From assembly GCA_903921325.1 (NCBI GenBank), contig CAIXPL010000002.1, forward strand, positions 1 to 57,289: a DNA stretch of 57,289 nt, read 5' to 3'. A program made the translations under genes and the position numbers. This DNA is from an uncultured Pseudomonadota bacterium. Lineage in GTDB: Bacteria; Pseudomonadota; Gammaproteobacteria; Burkholderiales; SG8-39. The notes beneath the pieces were generated by a model, which saw nothing but the letters and a program-made list of their open reading frames with translations, had not been told where the DNA came from and did no database searches. Numbering within the stretch: the stretch's first letter is position 1; each line of letters opens with the position of its first letter. This document shows positions 34,618-42,861 of this stretch, one piece after another.

Positions 34618-34635
34618 GTGACATTTCCGTGACAG
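34618..34635 (-). promoter_or_regulatory. Pho box upstream of the ugp operon
   Basis: On the minus strand CTGTCACGGAAATGTCAC is two direct 7-bp repeats (CTGTCAC and ATGTCAC) separated by 4 bp, which is the exact layout of a PhoB box (consensus CTGTCAT repeated). It lies 22-39 bp upstream of the ugpC start codon. PhoB control of ugp genes is established in enteric bacteria, so phosphate-starvation induction is likely. Confidence 0.72.
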
Positions 34636-34770
34636 AGGTGCGTTGACGCACAGACCGCCTCAATGCGGATGTCGAGAATGAGCTCGCAAGTTGGCGTGTA
34701 CAACGCTGCACTGATCGAATCGGGCAGCCGCTATTGGCAAAAAGTTCAGCACGGCTCAGAGGACGAAACC

Positions 34771-35109
34771 ATGAATGAAACCATGAACATGAAATGCGAA
34801 GGACGCGGGCTCAATGCGCTGCACATCGCGCTGCACATCGCGGCCGTCACGGCCGTACTGTCGGCTGCGCTGAGCCTGCCAGCAAGCGCTCAGGTGACTA
34901 TCCAGTTTGCCGTTCCCGGCATCGTGGTCGATGTGGGGGATCCGTACTTTTACTCGCCCAGGCCATGCCCGGGGTGCTGGTATGGCGAATGGGGCGGTCG
35001 TACCGGCTATCACCGCGGAGGCGGGCGTCCGTGGGAGCGCGAGCACTCTGAGGCCGACCATCACGGCCGTGAAGAGAGGCGCGACAATCACCACGAAGGG
35101 CACCGCTAG
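34771..35109 (+). CDS. Small secreted His-rich hypothetical protein
   Basis: A 112-residue protein with a signal peptide (VTAVLSAALSLPASAQ). The mature part begins VTIQFAVPGIVVDVG, contains Tyr/Phe/Pro and a CPGC pair, and ends in a charged tail rich in His, Glu and Arg (HHGREERRDNHHEGHR). The ATG at 34771 follows AGAGGAC; the frame open to 34663 lies in the shared promoter region with ugpC. Short proteins of this type (YXWGQ-like, His-rich tail) occur in many Burkholderiales without known function; metal binding by the tail is a guess. Confidence 0.68.
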   Translation: MNETMNMKCEGRGLNALHIALHIAAVTAVLSAALSLPASAQVTIQFAVPGIVVDVGDPYFYSPRPCPGCWYGEWGGRTGYHRGGGRPWEREHSEADHHGREERRDNHHEGHR

Positions 35110-35132
35110 CCGCAAGAGCGCGCCGCCTGCCA

Positions 35133-35141
35133 TGGTATGAT
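35133..35141 (+). promoter_or_regulatory. Extended -10 promoter of a candidate small RNA
   Basis: TGGTATGAT fits the extended -10 pattern TGNTATNAT. No clear -35 box is present, as is common for extended -10 promoters. The predicted start is near 35148, at the foot of the first hairpin of the candidate RNA. Confidence 0.5.
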
Positions 35142-35147
35142 CGCGCG

Positions 35148-35231
35148 CCCAGCCTCCCCAGGGGGTGGGCCGTGCCCAGTAGCCGTGTTGGCACCTGAAA
35201 AGAGGCCCACCGCAAGGTGCGCCTCTTTTTT
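35148..35231 (+). ncRNA. Candidate small RNA of about 84 nt
   Basis: Downstream of the extended -10 box the sequence forms three hairpins in series. The first pairs GCCCA with TGGGC and CCTCC with GGGGG. The second pairs GTGCC (35172-35176) with GGCAC (35190-35194) around a 13-nt loop, a possible target-binding site. The third is a strong intrinsic terminator. There is no open reading frame in it. It lies between the small secreted protein gene and ppiD, which has its own ribosome binding site after the terminator. I do not recognise a known RNA family. An attenuating leader of ppiD is the main alternative. Confidence 0.5.
35198..35231 (+). terminator. Rho-independent terminator
   Basis: AAAAGAGGC (35198-35206) pairs with GCCTCTTTT (35221-35229), with an inner CACC-GCAA-GGTG hairpin, and a run of six T closes it. 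It ends the candidate small RNA and also blocks read-through from the upstream gene into ppiD. Confidence 0.85.
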
Positions 35232-35263
35232 CATTTGATGCGGTCCGAATTGCAGGAGTCGTG

Positions 35264-37147
35264 ATGTTCGATTGGGTCCAGAACAACAGGCGCATCATGC
35301 AGGTGCTGCTGGTGCTCATTGCGATTCCGTTCGCCCTGTTCGGCGTGGAATCCTATCAGCGCATGTTCAGCACCGTTGATCAGGTGGCAAAAGTCGATGG
35401 CGTCCCGGTCTCTGTGGGTGAACTGAACCGCGCGGTGCAAAGTCAGCTCGATCAGGTGCGGCAGATTCTCGGTGCAGGATTTGACGCCTCAATGTGGGAT
35501 ACGGAAAAGTCCCGCCGCGATGTGCTCGACGGACTGGTGAACGAGCGCATTGTCCAGATTTACAGTCAGAAGGCTCGCCTGTCGGCGAGCGACGCCGCGC
35601 TGCAACAGGCCATCGCCGCCATGCCGGCCTTTCAGGAAAACGGCAAGTTTTCCCAACAGCGTTACACCGAGCTGTTACGCGCACAGAACTACACCCCGAT
35701 CCAGTTTCAGGAGACGCTGCGCCAGCAACTCGCCGTGCGACGCCTGGTGGGCGGCATTACCGATTCGGCGATCGTGTCGCGTGTCCTCGCCAATCAGGAT
35801 CTGGCTCTGAACGCCGAGCAGCGCGCGTATTCGCGCGTGAGCTTCAGTCCGCGTCAGTACATGAGCCAGGTACATCCGAGCGATGAGGCGATTGCCGCCT
35901 ACTACAAGGAAAATCCGACGCTCTTCGAGATCCCGGCGCGCATTCGCATCGAATATGTAGCGCTCAACCAGAATCTGCTGCTGGCGCAGGAGCAGGTCGA
36001 TCCGGCCGAAGTGAAAAAAGTCTACGACGAGACCTTTGCCGCGGCGGCCAGTGCGCGTGATGCGGCCCACAAGAAGGCACTCGGACTGCTTGCGAATCTG
36101 CGCGCGCATCCGGACCAGTTTGAGGCAGTTGCCAAGGCGCAATCAGAAGATCCGGGGTCGGCTGCCAATGGCGGCGATCTGGGCTACTTTGGTCACGGTG
36201 CCATGGTGAAGCCATTTGAGGTGGCCGCATTCAGCTTGAAGCCCGGCCAGATTTCCGATCTGGTGCAGACCAACTTTGGCTATCACATCATCAAAGTGAC
36301 GGGTGCGCGCAAAGCCGACAATGGCGAGGAACGGCAGGCGAGCCATATCCTGATCAAGGCACCCGAAGGGGCGAAGAGCTTTGCTGAAGCCTCGGCGCAG
36401 ATCAGCGCCAACATCAAGCGGCAACGGGTGAGCGCGCGCTATGCCAAGGTGCTGGAGGACTTCCAGAATCTGGCAGATCAGGACAACGATTCGCTCGCCC
36501 CTTTTGTGCAGCAGTTCAAGCTCGCGGTGCAGACCACCGATTGGGTAACCCATACGGCGGACCCCAAACTCGGATTGGTGGGTAATGCCAAGGTAATCGA
36601 CGCGCTCTTTTCTGCCGACTCGATCAAGACCCGTCATGCCACCGAGGCGATCGAAGCGAGCCCCGGCAATATTGTGGTCGCCCGGGTACTGGATCATAAA
36701 GCGGCTGACCTGCGTCCGCTTGAGTCGGTGCGAGCCGACATTGTGGCCCGCCTGACTGAGCGGGAAGCCGTCAAGCTGGCCGGCCAGGCCGGAAAAGCCA
36801 CCCTGGCCGAACTCAATGCGGATAAAAAGCCCTCTCTTGACTGGGTGAGTGGCCAGACCGTGTCACGCGAAAGACCGGCCGGCCTGTCCGCCGACGCGGT
36901 GAAGGCCATTTTTGCGGTCGATCCCGGCAAGTTGCCGCAAGTGGTGGGCGCCGAGGGGACTGAGGGTTACACCCTGTACCGCGTGGAACAGGTACTCGCC
37001 GCACCCGCCGTATCGACCGAACAATCCAACGCGGCACTTGAGGCGCAGAAGAAGACGCAAGCGCAGGCCGACTTGCGTCTCTTTGTGGCGGGTTTGCGCG
37101 AACGCGCCAAGGTTGAGATCAACAACGAAAACCTGGCCAGGAAATAA
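35264..37147 (+). CDS. ppiD: PpiD-like peptidyl-prolyl isomerase
   Basis: A 627-residue membrane-anchored periplasmic chaperone. A single N-terminal transmembrane segment ([18 protein letters not shown], about residues 11-28) follows [10 protein letters not shown], the typical opening. A SurA-like domain comes next, and a parvulin domain lies around residues 265-365 ([31 protein letters not shown]). A second, degenerate repeat follows. The ATG at 35264 has GGAG six bases upstream; a GTG at 35261 is less likely. It helps outer-membrane and secreted proteins fold as they leave the Sec channel. It converges on fabI with only 14 bp between the stops. Confidence 0.93.
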   Translation: MFDWVQNNRRIMQVLLVLIAIPFALFGVESYQRMFSTVDQVAKVDGVPVSVGELNRAVQSQLDQVRQILGAGFDASMWDTEKSRRDVLDGLVNERIVQIYSQKARLSASDAALQQAIAAMPAFQENGKFSQQRYTELLRAQNYTPIQFQETLRQQLAVRRLVGGITDSAIVSRVLANQDLALNAEQRAYSRVSFSPRQYMSQVHPSDEAIAAYYKENPTLFEIPARIRIEYVALNQNLLLAQEQVDPAEVKKVYDETFAAAASARDAAHKKALGLLANLRAHPDQFEAVAKAQSEDPGSAANGGDLGYFGHGAMVKPFEVAAFSLKPGQISDLVQTNFGYHIIKVTGARKADNGEERQASHILIKAPEGAKSFAEASAQISANIKRQRVSARYAKVLEDFQNLADQDNDSLAPFVQQFKLAVQTTDWVTHTADPKLGLVGNAKVIDALFSADSIKTRHATEAIEASPGNIVVARVLDHKAADLRPLESVRADIVARLTEREAVKLAGQAGKATLAELNADKKPSLDWVSGQTVSRERPAGLSADAVKAIFAVDPGKLPQVVGAEGTEGYTLYRVEQVLAAPAVSTEQSNAALEAQKKTQAQADLRLFVAGLRERAKVEINNENLARK

Positions 37148-37161
37148 TCAAGGCTTGCGGC

Positions 37162-37959
37162 TTATTCTCCTGCCGGAGGCGCCATGCCGCCGATCACGCG
37201 ACTGAAGCCGCAATCGACATAGGTGATCTCGCCGGTGACCGCTGCGGCCATGTCCGAGAGCATGAATGCAGCCACATTGCCGACGTCTTCAATGGTGACG
37301 TTGCGGCGCAGAGGCGCGTTCTCCTCGACGAACTTGAGGATTTTGCGAAAGCCCCCAATGCCGCTCGCAGCCAGGGTGCGGATCGGACCGGCCGAGATGC
37401 CATTGACCCGAATGCCCTGCGGCCCCAGGCTGGCAGCCATATAGCGCACTGCGGCCTCAAGGCTCGCCTTGGCCAGGCCCATGGTGTTGTAGTTGGGCAC
37501 CACCCGATCGGCACCCAGATAGCTCAGCGTGAGCATCGCGCCTGAGCGGCCTTTCATGAGCGGCAGCGCCGCCTTGCCCAGAGCAGCAAAACTATATGAA
37601 CTCACATCGTGGGCGACGCGGAATGCTTCGCGCGAGATGCCCGAGAGAAAGTCACCGGCAATGGCCTCGCGAGGGGCAAAGGCAATGGCATGCACCAGTC
37701 CGTCGAGCCCGTCCCAATGCGCGGCGATCTCTGCAAAGGCCCGTGCGATGTCCTCATCACTGGACACGTCGCAACGGAAGCACGCTTCTGCGCCAAGTTC
37801 CTGCGCCAGGCCGTTGATCCGCGCCTCAAAATCCGCGCTTTGATAGGTAAGGGCGATCTGTGCGCCTTCGCGCCGGCAGGCTTGCGCGATTCCGTAGGAG
37901 ATCGAGCGGTTGCTCAATAGTCCGGTGACCAGAATGCGCTTTCCCTCAAGTAACCCCAT
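37162..37959 (-). CDS. fabI: Enoyl-ACP reductase (NADH), FabI
   Basis: A 265-residue enzyme that performs the last reduction step of fatty-acid elongation. The nucleotide-binding opening reads KRILVTGLLSNRSISYGIAQ, as in FabI. The active-site residues Tyr147, Tyr157 and Lys164 appear in SYLGADRVVPNYNTMGLAKA with the FabI spacing. The start MGLLEGKR at 37959 is clear; longer frames run into a tandem repeat upstream. It is the target of triclosan-type inhibitors in this family. It is divergent from a peptide-type ABC importer, with a 10-bp repeat array between the two. Confidence 0.95.
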   Translation of the reverse strand: MGLLEGKRILVTGLLSNRSISYGIAQACRREGAQIALTYQSADFEARINGLAQELGAEACFRCDVSSDEDIARAFAEIAAHWDGLDGLVHAIAFAPREAIAGDFLSGISREAFRVAHDVSSYSFAALGKAALPLMKGRSGAMLTLSYLGADRVVPNYNTMGLAKASLEAAVRYMAASLGPQGIRVNGISAGPIRTLAASGIGGFRKILKFVEENAPLRRNVTIEDVGNVAAFMLSDMAAAVTGEITYVDCGFSRVIGGMAPPAGE

Positions 37960-38090
37960 GGTGCTTACCCCCGTGATTGAGGCGACGATTATAGAGATGC
38001 ACGGCGCTCGCGGGGGCAGCAGACCGCCAGGGCGGGCAGCGGGATCGGGGTCGGTGCACTCGGCAGGGTCCGGGCGCGATGGCAACGGCA

Positions 38091-38150
38091 GTGTCCGGGT
38101 GTGCCCGGGTGTGCCCGGGTGTGCCCGGGTGTGCCCGGGTGTGCCCGGGG
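38091..38150. repeat. Six tandem 10-bp repeats between fabI and an ABC operon
   Basis: Six consecutive 10-bp units of GTGCCCGGGT, the first and last slightly changed. They occupy the intergenic region between divergent fabI (start 37959) and the binding-protein gene (start 38262). Each unit holds the palindrome CCCGGG. One unit is close to one helical turn, so unit number would shift promoter elements without changing their face. Confidence 0.85.
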
Positions 38151-38261
38151 CCAACTGCCGGGTGTCGTGGGACAGGCGCGCCCTTTGATCGGCTACACTG
38201 CCTTGTCCGTGGTCACCGATCAACAGTTTTTTTGGCAATCGCCCTTTTCGCAATCGTCACC

Positions 38262-40484
38262 GTGCGCCGTCTGTTCTCAAGCCCAGCGACTGTTCGCGCT
38301 CTCTACGCCGGTGTGGCGATCATCTTCAGCCTCGCGTTGGGTGGCTGCGGTGACGCCTGGAACGACCCCTACCCGAAGGCCGAGCAGGGTGCCAATATCC
38401 TCTATAGCTCCTTTGTCGATCGTCCCAAGACGCTCGACCCGGCGCGCGCCTATGCAAGCGATGAGTGGGCGATCATTCAGCAAATCTACCAGGCGCCGCT
38501 GCAATACCATTACTTGAAGCGACCGTACGAGTTGCTGCCGGGGGCCGCCGCGAGCATGCCCACGGTGCGCCTCTATGATCGTGGCGGGCATTTGCTGGCC
38601 GCGGATGCTCCAGCCGAACAGGTAGCCACCAGCGAATATGAGATCCAGATCCGGCCCGGCATCCGGTTCCAGCCCCATCCCGCGTTTGCAGTGGATGAGG
38701 CCGGAGGGCCTCGCTATCTGTCGCTTTCGCAGACGCAGGTTGCACGCTATCGGGAGCTGGCCGATTTTCCCGAGAAGGGCACGCGCGAACTTACCGCCGC
38801 GGACTTCATCTATCAAATCAAACGCCTTGCACATCCGCGACTCAATTCCCCGATCTACGGCCATTTGTCGCAATACATCGTCGGATTGAAGGAGTTGGGT
38901 GACCGGCTGGCAAGTGACTACGCCCACCTGCAGACGCAGTATCAGGCCGAGCATGGCAAGGCAGATCCGGGCTATCCATGGATTGATTTGCGCAACTATC
39001 CTTTGAGCGGGGTAAGCCAGGTCGATCGTTACACCTACCGGGTGCGGCTGCACGGTCAGTATCCGCAGTTTCAGTACTGGCTGGCGATGCCCTTTCTGTC
39101 GGCCATGCCGGTCGAGGCCGATCAATTCCACGCCCAGCGAGGCATGAATGAGGGGCGCAATCTGACACTGGACTGGTACCCGGTGGGCAGTGGCCCCTTC
39201 ATGCTCACCCGCAATGATCCGAACGCACGCATGGTGCTGACCCGCAATCCCAATTTCCAGGGTGAGCGCTATCCGTCTGAAGGCAGCGCCGAGGACAGGG
39301 CGGCGGGCCGCCTGAATGACGCCGGCCGGCCGCTGCCGTTTCTTGATCAGGTCGTGTTTTCGCGCGAGAAGGAATCGATTCCGCTATGGAATAAATTCCT
39401 GCAAGGCTATTACGACCGCGCCGGCATTGCTGCTGACACCTTTGACCAGGCGGTGAGTGTCAGTATTGACGGTCAGGCGAGCCTCACCCCGGAGATGCAG
39501 GACAAGGGCATCGGACTTGAGACTTCGGTGGCAGCCAGCACGTTCTATCTGGCCTTCAATCAGCTCGATCCGGTGGTGGGCGGTGCGGCCGACTCTGCGC
39601 GTCGGTTGCGTCAGGCGATATCGATTGCAATCGACTGGGAAGAGTACATCGCGATATTTGCCAACGGTCGCGGAGTGGCGGCCATGGGCCCGCTACCGCC
39701 GGGCATATTCGGATTCGAAGAGGGGCCAGAGGGCATGAATCCGGTGGTCTATGACCAGGTCAACGGGCAGGCGCGGCGCAAGTCGCTCGAGACTGCGCGC
39801 AGCCTGCTCGCCCAGGCGGGCTTTGCCAATGGTCGCGATGCAGCCAGCGGGCAACCCCTGGTGCTGTATCTGGACACGGTCAATCGCGGGCCTGAATCAA
39901 AGGCGATACTGGATTGGTATCGGCGCCAGTTCGCCCGCCTCGATATCCAGCTCGAAATTCGTCTGACCGACTGGAATCGTTTTCAGGAAAAAGTGCGCGC
40001 CGGTCGTACCCAGATGTTCTTCCTTGGCTGGAATGCCGACTACCCGGACCCTGAGAATTTCATGTTTCTGCTCTACGGACCACAGTCACGCGCCAAGTCA
40101 GGCGGGGAAAATGCAGCCAATTACAACAACCCCGAATTCGATGCGATGTTTCGCCAGATGCAAAACATGCCCAATGGTGCGGCACGATCCGAAGTAATCC
40201 GGCGAATGGTGCGGTTGCTGCAGGTCGATGCGCCCTGGGCCTGGGGGTATCACCCGAAGGACTACAGTCTCACGCAGGGCTGGCTGCACAATCTGAAACC
40301 CGGGGCGATGGTGCAAAACACACTGAAGTACCTGCGCATCGATGCTGACCTGCGCGTGCAGCAGCGTGCGCGCTGGAACCGGCCGGTGCTGTGGCCGCTT
40401 GGCCTGGCGGCGCTTGCACTTGTCGCATTGGTGCTCGGTGCGCGCACCATCTGGCGGCGCCGCGAACAGAGGCGCGCACGATGA
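38262..40484 (+). CDS. Peptide-type ABC substrate-binding lipoprotein (family 5)
   Basis: A 740-residue family 5 extracellular solute-binding protein, the group that binds oligopeptides, nickel or similar. An N-terminal hydrophobic segment ends in the lipobox LALGGC, so it should be lipid-anchored. The domain shows LYSSFVDRPKTLDPARAY near the start, then GSGPFMLTRNDPNARMVL and WNADYPDPENFMFL. Unusually it also has a C-terminal transmembrane helix (LWPLGLAALALVALVLGA) with a basic tail. GTG 38262 is the best start, since upstream ones lie in the 10-bp repeat array; no good ribosome binding site is visible. It is the first gene of a four-gene importer operon with 4-base overlaps. Confidence 0.85.
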   Translation: MRRLFSSPATVRALYAGVAIIFSLALGGCGDAWNDPYPKAEQGANILYSSFVDRPKTLDPARAYASDEWAIIQQIYQAPLQYHYLKRPYELLPGAAASMPTVRLYDRGGHLLAADAPAEQVATSEYEIQIRPGIRFQPHPAFAVDEAGGPRYLSLSQTQVARYRELADFPEKGTRELTAADFIYQIKRLAHPRLNSPIYGHLSQYIVGLKELGDRLASDYAHLQTQYQAEHGKADPGYPWIDLRNYPLSGVSQVDRYTYRVRLHGQYPQFQYWLAMPFLSAMPVEADQFHAQRGMNEGRNLTLDWYPVGSGPFMLTRNDPNARMVLTRNPNFQGERYPSEGSAEDRAAGRLNDAGRPLPFLDQVVFSREKESIPLWNKFLQGYYDRAGIAADTFDQAVSVSIDGQASLTPEMQDKGIGLETSVAASTFYLAFNQLDPVVGGAADSARRLRQAISIAIDWEEYIAIFANGRGVAAMGPLPPGIFGFEEGPEGMNPVVYDQVNGQARRKSLETARSLLAQAGFANGRDAASGQPLVLYLDTVNRGPESKAILDWYRRQFARLDIQLEIRLTDWNRFQEKVRAGRTQMFFLGWNADYPDPENFMFLLYGPQSRAKSGGENAANYNNPEFDAMFRQMQNMPNGAARSEVIRRMVRLLQVDAPWAWGYHPKDYSLTQGWLHNLKPGAMVQNTLKYLRIDADLRVQQRARWNRPVLWPLGLAALALVALVLGARTIWRRREQRRAR

Positions 40485-41458
40485 GTGCCTGGCTCTTGCG
40501 CCGTTTTGCCTATGCGCTGGTGATCCTGTTCGCGGTGAACCTGCTCACGTTCGCCTTGTTCTTTGTGGTGAATACGCCCGATGACATGGCGCGCATGCAA
40601 CTGGGCAATAAGCGCGTGAGCGCCGAGGCGATCGAACGCTGGAAGCAGGAAAAGGGCTATGACAAACCGCAGTGGTTCAACGCTTCGGCCAGTGGCCCGG
40701 GGCGGTGGACCGACACGCTCTTTTTTGAAAAATCGGTACGCCTGTTCCTGTTTGATTTTGGCAATGACATCGATGGGCGCAGCATCCGCGAGGAGATTCT
40801 TGCGCGCATGGGGCCTAGCCTGGCGCTTGCCGTGCCGGTGTTTCTCGTCGGGCTTGCCTTCAACATCACCTTCGCACTTGGCATGGCGTTTTTTCGTGGC
40901 ACGGCGCTCGATCTGTCGGGGCGCATCGCCTGCATCGGCCTCATGTCGGTATCGAGTCTTTTCTACATCATCAGCGGCCAGTACCTGGTGAGCAAGGTGT
41001 TCGCCCTGGTGCCGATCTCTGGTTTCAGTGGTGGGTTCGATGCGCTGCGCTTCCTGGTGCTGCCGGTGGCGATCGGAGTGCTGGGTGGCATTGGCGCTGG
41101 TGCGCGGTTCTATCGCACCTTGTTTCTGGAGGAGATCGGCCGCGATTATGTACGTACGGCACGCGCCAAGGGGCTCTCGGAATGGACGGTGATGTTTCGT
41201 CATGTGCTGCGTAATGCCCTCATCCCGATTCTCACAGGCGTGGTTGCAGTCATCCCGACCTTGTTCATGGGCAGCCTGCTGGCCGAATCCTTCTTTGGCA
41301 TTCCGGGGCTCGGCAGCTATACGATCGATGCGATCCAGTCGCAGGACTTTTTGGTTGTTCGCTCGATGGTGTTTCTCGGCTCGGCGCTCTATATCGTGGG
41401 CCTGTTGCTCACCGATATTTCCTACACCCTGGTCGATCCACGGGTGAGGCTGGAATGA
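40481..41458 (+). CDS. Peptide-type ABC permease (OppB/DppB family)
   Basis: A 325-residue permease with six transmembrane helices and a long loop after the first (residues about 30-100), as in OppB-like subunits. The EAA loop reads YVRTARAKGLSEWTVMFRHV, followed by GSLLAESFFGIPGLG, a hallmark of the family. The ATG overlaps the binding-protein stop (ATGA), and its stop overlaps the next gene in the same way. It forms the channel with the following gene product. Confidence 0.9.
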   Translation: MSAWLLRRFAYALVILFAVNLLTFALFFVVNTPDDMARMQLGNKRVSAEAIERWKQEKGYDKPQWFNASASGPGRWTDTLFFEKSVRLFLFDFGNDIDGRSIREEILARMGPSLALAVPVFLVGLAFNITFALGMAFFRGTALDLSGRIACIGLMSVSSLFYIISGQYLVSKVFALVPISGFSGGFDALRFLVLPVAIGVLGGIGAGARFYRTLFLEEIGRDYVRTARAKGLSEWTVMFRHVLRNALIPILTGVVAVIPTLFMGSLLAESFFGIPGLGSYTIDAIQSQDFLVVRSMVFLGSALYIVGLLLTDISYTLVDPRVRLE

Positions 41459-42861
41459 AATTCGTGCTGCTGTGGACCGATGGACTGGCCTGGGCATTGG
41501 TCGCGGCCTGCATCGCGTTCGCGTGGATTGTGCATCGCCACGAGCATCTGCGCGCGCCGTGGCGCCGGGTCGCGCATAGTGCGACGGCCATGGCGAGCGT
41601 GCCGGTGCTGTGCGTGTTCTTGTTGATCGGCCTTGCCGACTCGATTCATTACCGTCTGGCGCTGGAACAGGTCGACAAGGCCGCGCCGGCTCGATATGCC
41701 GTCGAAGTGCAAAGTGTCCTCGATGCCCTGCTCGACCGACTGCGCACGGCGCGTGAGCGTACGTACTCTGCACCGCTCGCAATACATGCGTATCAAAAGG
41801 AATCGATCGATCAGGCCGACGGCACCACGGTGCGTGACTACCCCAGCTTGCGCTTTGCGGGCCTGCACCTGCACTCCGAGGGCGAACGCACAACGGACCT
41901 GGTTGTGCGCGCATCGAGCGGCGCGGTGATCGGCCTTTTGATCTGGGGGGTGATCTGGCTCGGGGCACGCACCCGCAAGGGGGAGCAATCGAGGCAACCG
42001 TCGCCCGAGCGCACCGATGCGGCCTGGCTATCGCTCGCGATCATCCTTATGTGTGGCGCGATGATCGCCCGTTGCGCGAGTGGCTATCATGTGTTCGGCA
42101 CTGACCGGGTTGGACAGGACGTGCTCTACCTGGCGCTCAAGAGCATACGCACTGCTCTGGTGATCGGCACACTCACCACCTTTGTAATGCTGCCCTTCTC
42201 GCTTGGTCTTGGCATCGCGGCAGGCTATTGCAAAGGCTGGATCGATGATGGGGTGCAATTCATCTACACCACACTCAATTCGATCCCTTCGGTGCTGTTG
42301 ATCGCCGCGGCCGTCCTGCTGATGCAGGTATTCATCGACACTCATCCTGACTTGTTTCAGACGCTGGCAGAGCGGGCCGACCTGCGCCTGTTGTTTCTGT
42401 GCATTATTCTTGGGCTTACCTCATGGACCGGCCTTGCGCGATTGTTGCGGGCCGAAGCGTTGAAGCTGCGCGAGCTCGATTATGTCCAGGCGGCACGTGC
42501 GCTCGGCGTCTCGTCGCTGCGCATCATGTCCAGCCACGTGGCGCGCAACGCCATGCATCTGGTCGTGATCACTCTGGTGACTGAATTCAGCAGTCTGGTG
42601 CTCGCCGAGGCGGTGCTGTCCTACATCGGGGTGGGCGTGGACCCCTCGATGAATAGTTTTGGCACGATGATCAATGCGGCACGGCTCGAACTGTCGCGCG
42701 AACCCCCGGTCTGGTGGTCGCTGGCGGCGGCCTTCAGCTTCATGTTCATTCTGGTGCTGGCTGCCAATCTGCTTGCCGACGCGGTGCGCGATGCGTTCGA
42801 TCCGCGTACCGCGACTGCGCGCATTGCACCCGCTGCGACCCAAGCGGGAGCACATCGATGA
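41455..42861 (+). CDS. Peptide-type ABC permease (OppC/DppC family) with long periplasmic insert
   Basis: A 468-residue permease, much longer than the usual 280-340 residues. The C-terminal 280 residues are a normal OppC-type domain (FGTDRVGQDVLYLALKSI; EAA loop AARALGVSSLRIMSSHVARN; LSYIGVGVDPSMNSFG). The extra N-terminal part has two transmembrane helices enclosing a predicted periplasmic segment at about residues 63-155. That segment might dock the membrane-bound binding protein encoded upstream. The translation is coupled on both sides by 4-base overlaps. Confidence 0.88.
   Translation: MKFVLLWTDGLAWALVAACIAFAWIVHRHEHLRAPWRRVAHSATAMASVPVLCVFLLIGLADSIHYRLALEQVDKAAPARYAVEVQSVLDALLDRLRTARERTYSAPLAIHAYQKESIDQADGTTVRDYPSLRFAGLHLHSEGERTTDLVVRASSGAVIGLLIWGVIWLGARTRKGEQSRQPSPERTDAAWLSLAIILMCGAMIARCASGYHVFGTDRVGQDVLYLALKSIRTALVIGTLTTFVMLPFSLGLGIAAGYCKGWIDDGVQFIYTTLNSIPSVLLIAAAVLLMQVFIDTHPDLFQTLAERADLRLLFLCIILGLTSWTGLARLLRAEALKLRELDYVQAARALGVSSLRIMSSHVARNAMHLVVITLVTEFSSLVLAEAVLSYIGVGVDPSMNSFGTMINAARLELSREPPVWWSLAAAFSFMFILVLAANLLADAVRDAFDPRTATARIAPAATQAGAHR

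Noticed and set aside
38091-38150. Tandem repeats as a CRISPR array
   Set aside because: Units are 10 bp without spacers, and no cas gene is present; the same applies to the other short arrays.
40262-41968. A 568-codon open frame on the minus strand
   Set aside because: It lies opposite the peptide-type ABC genes, which have clear motifs and coupled starts. The antisense translation is Arg/Gln/His-rich and matches no family; it is a product of high-GC codon bias.
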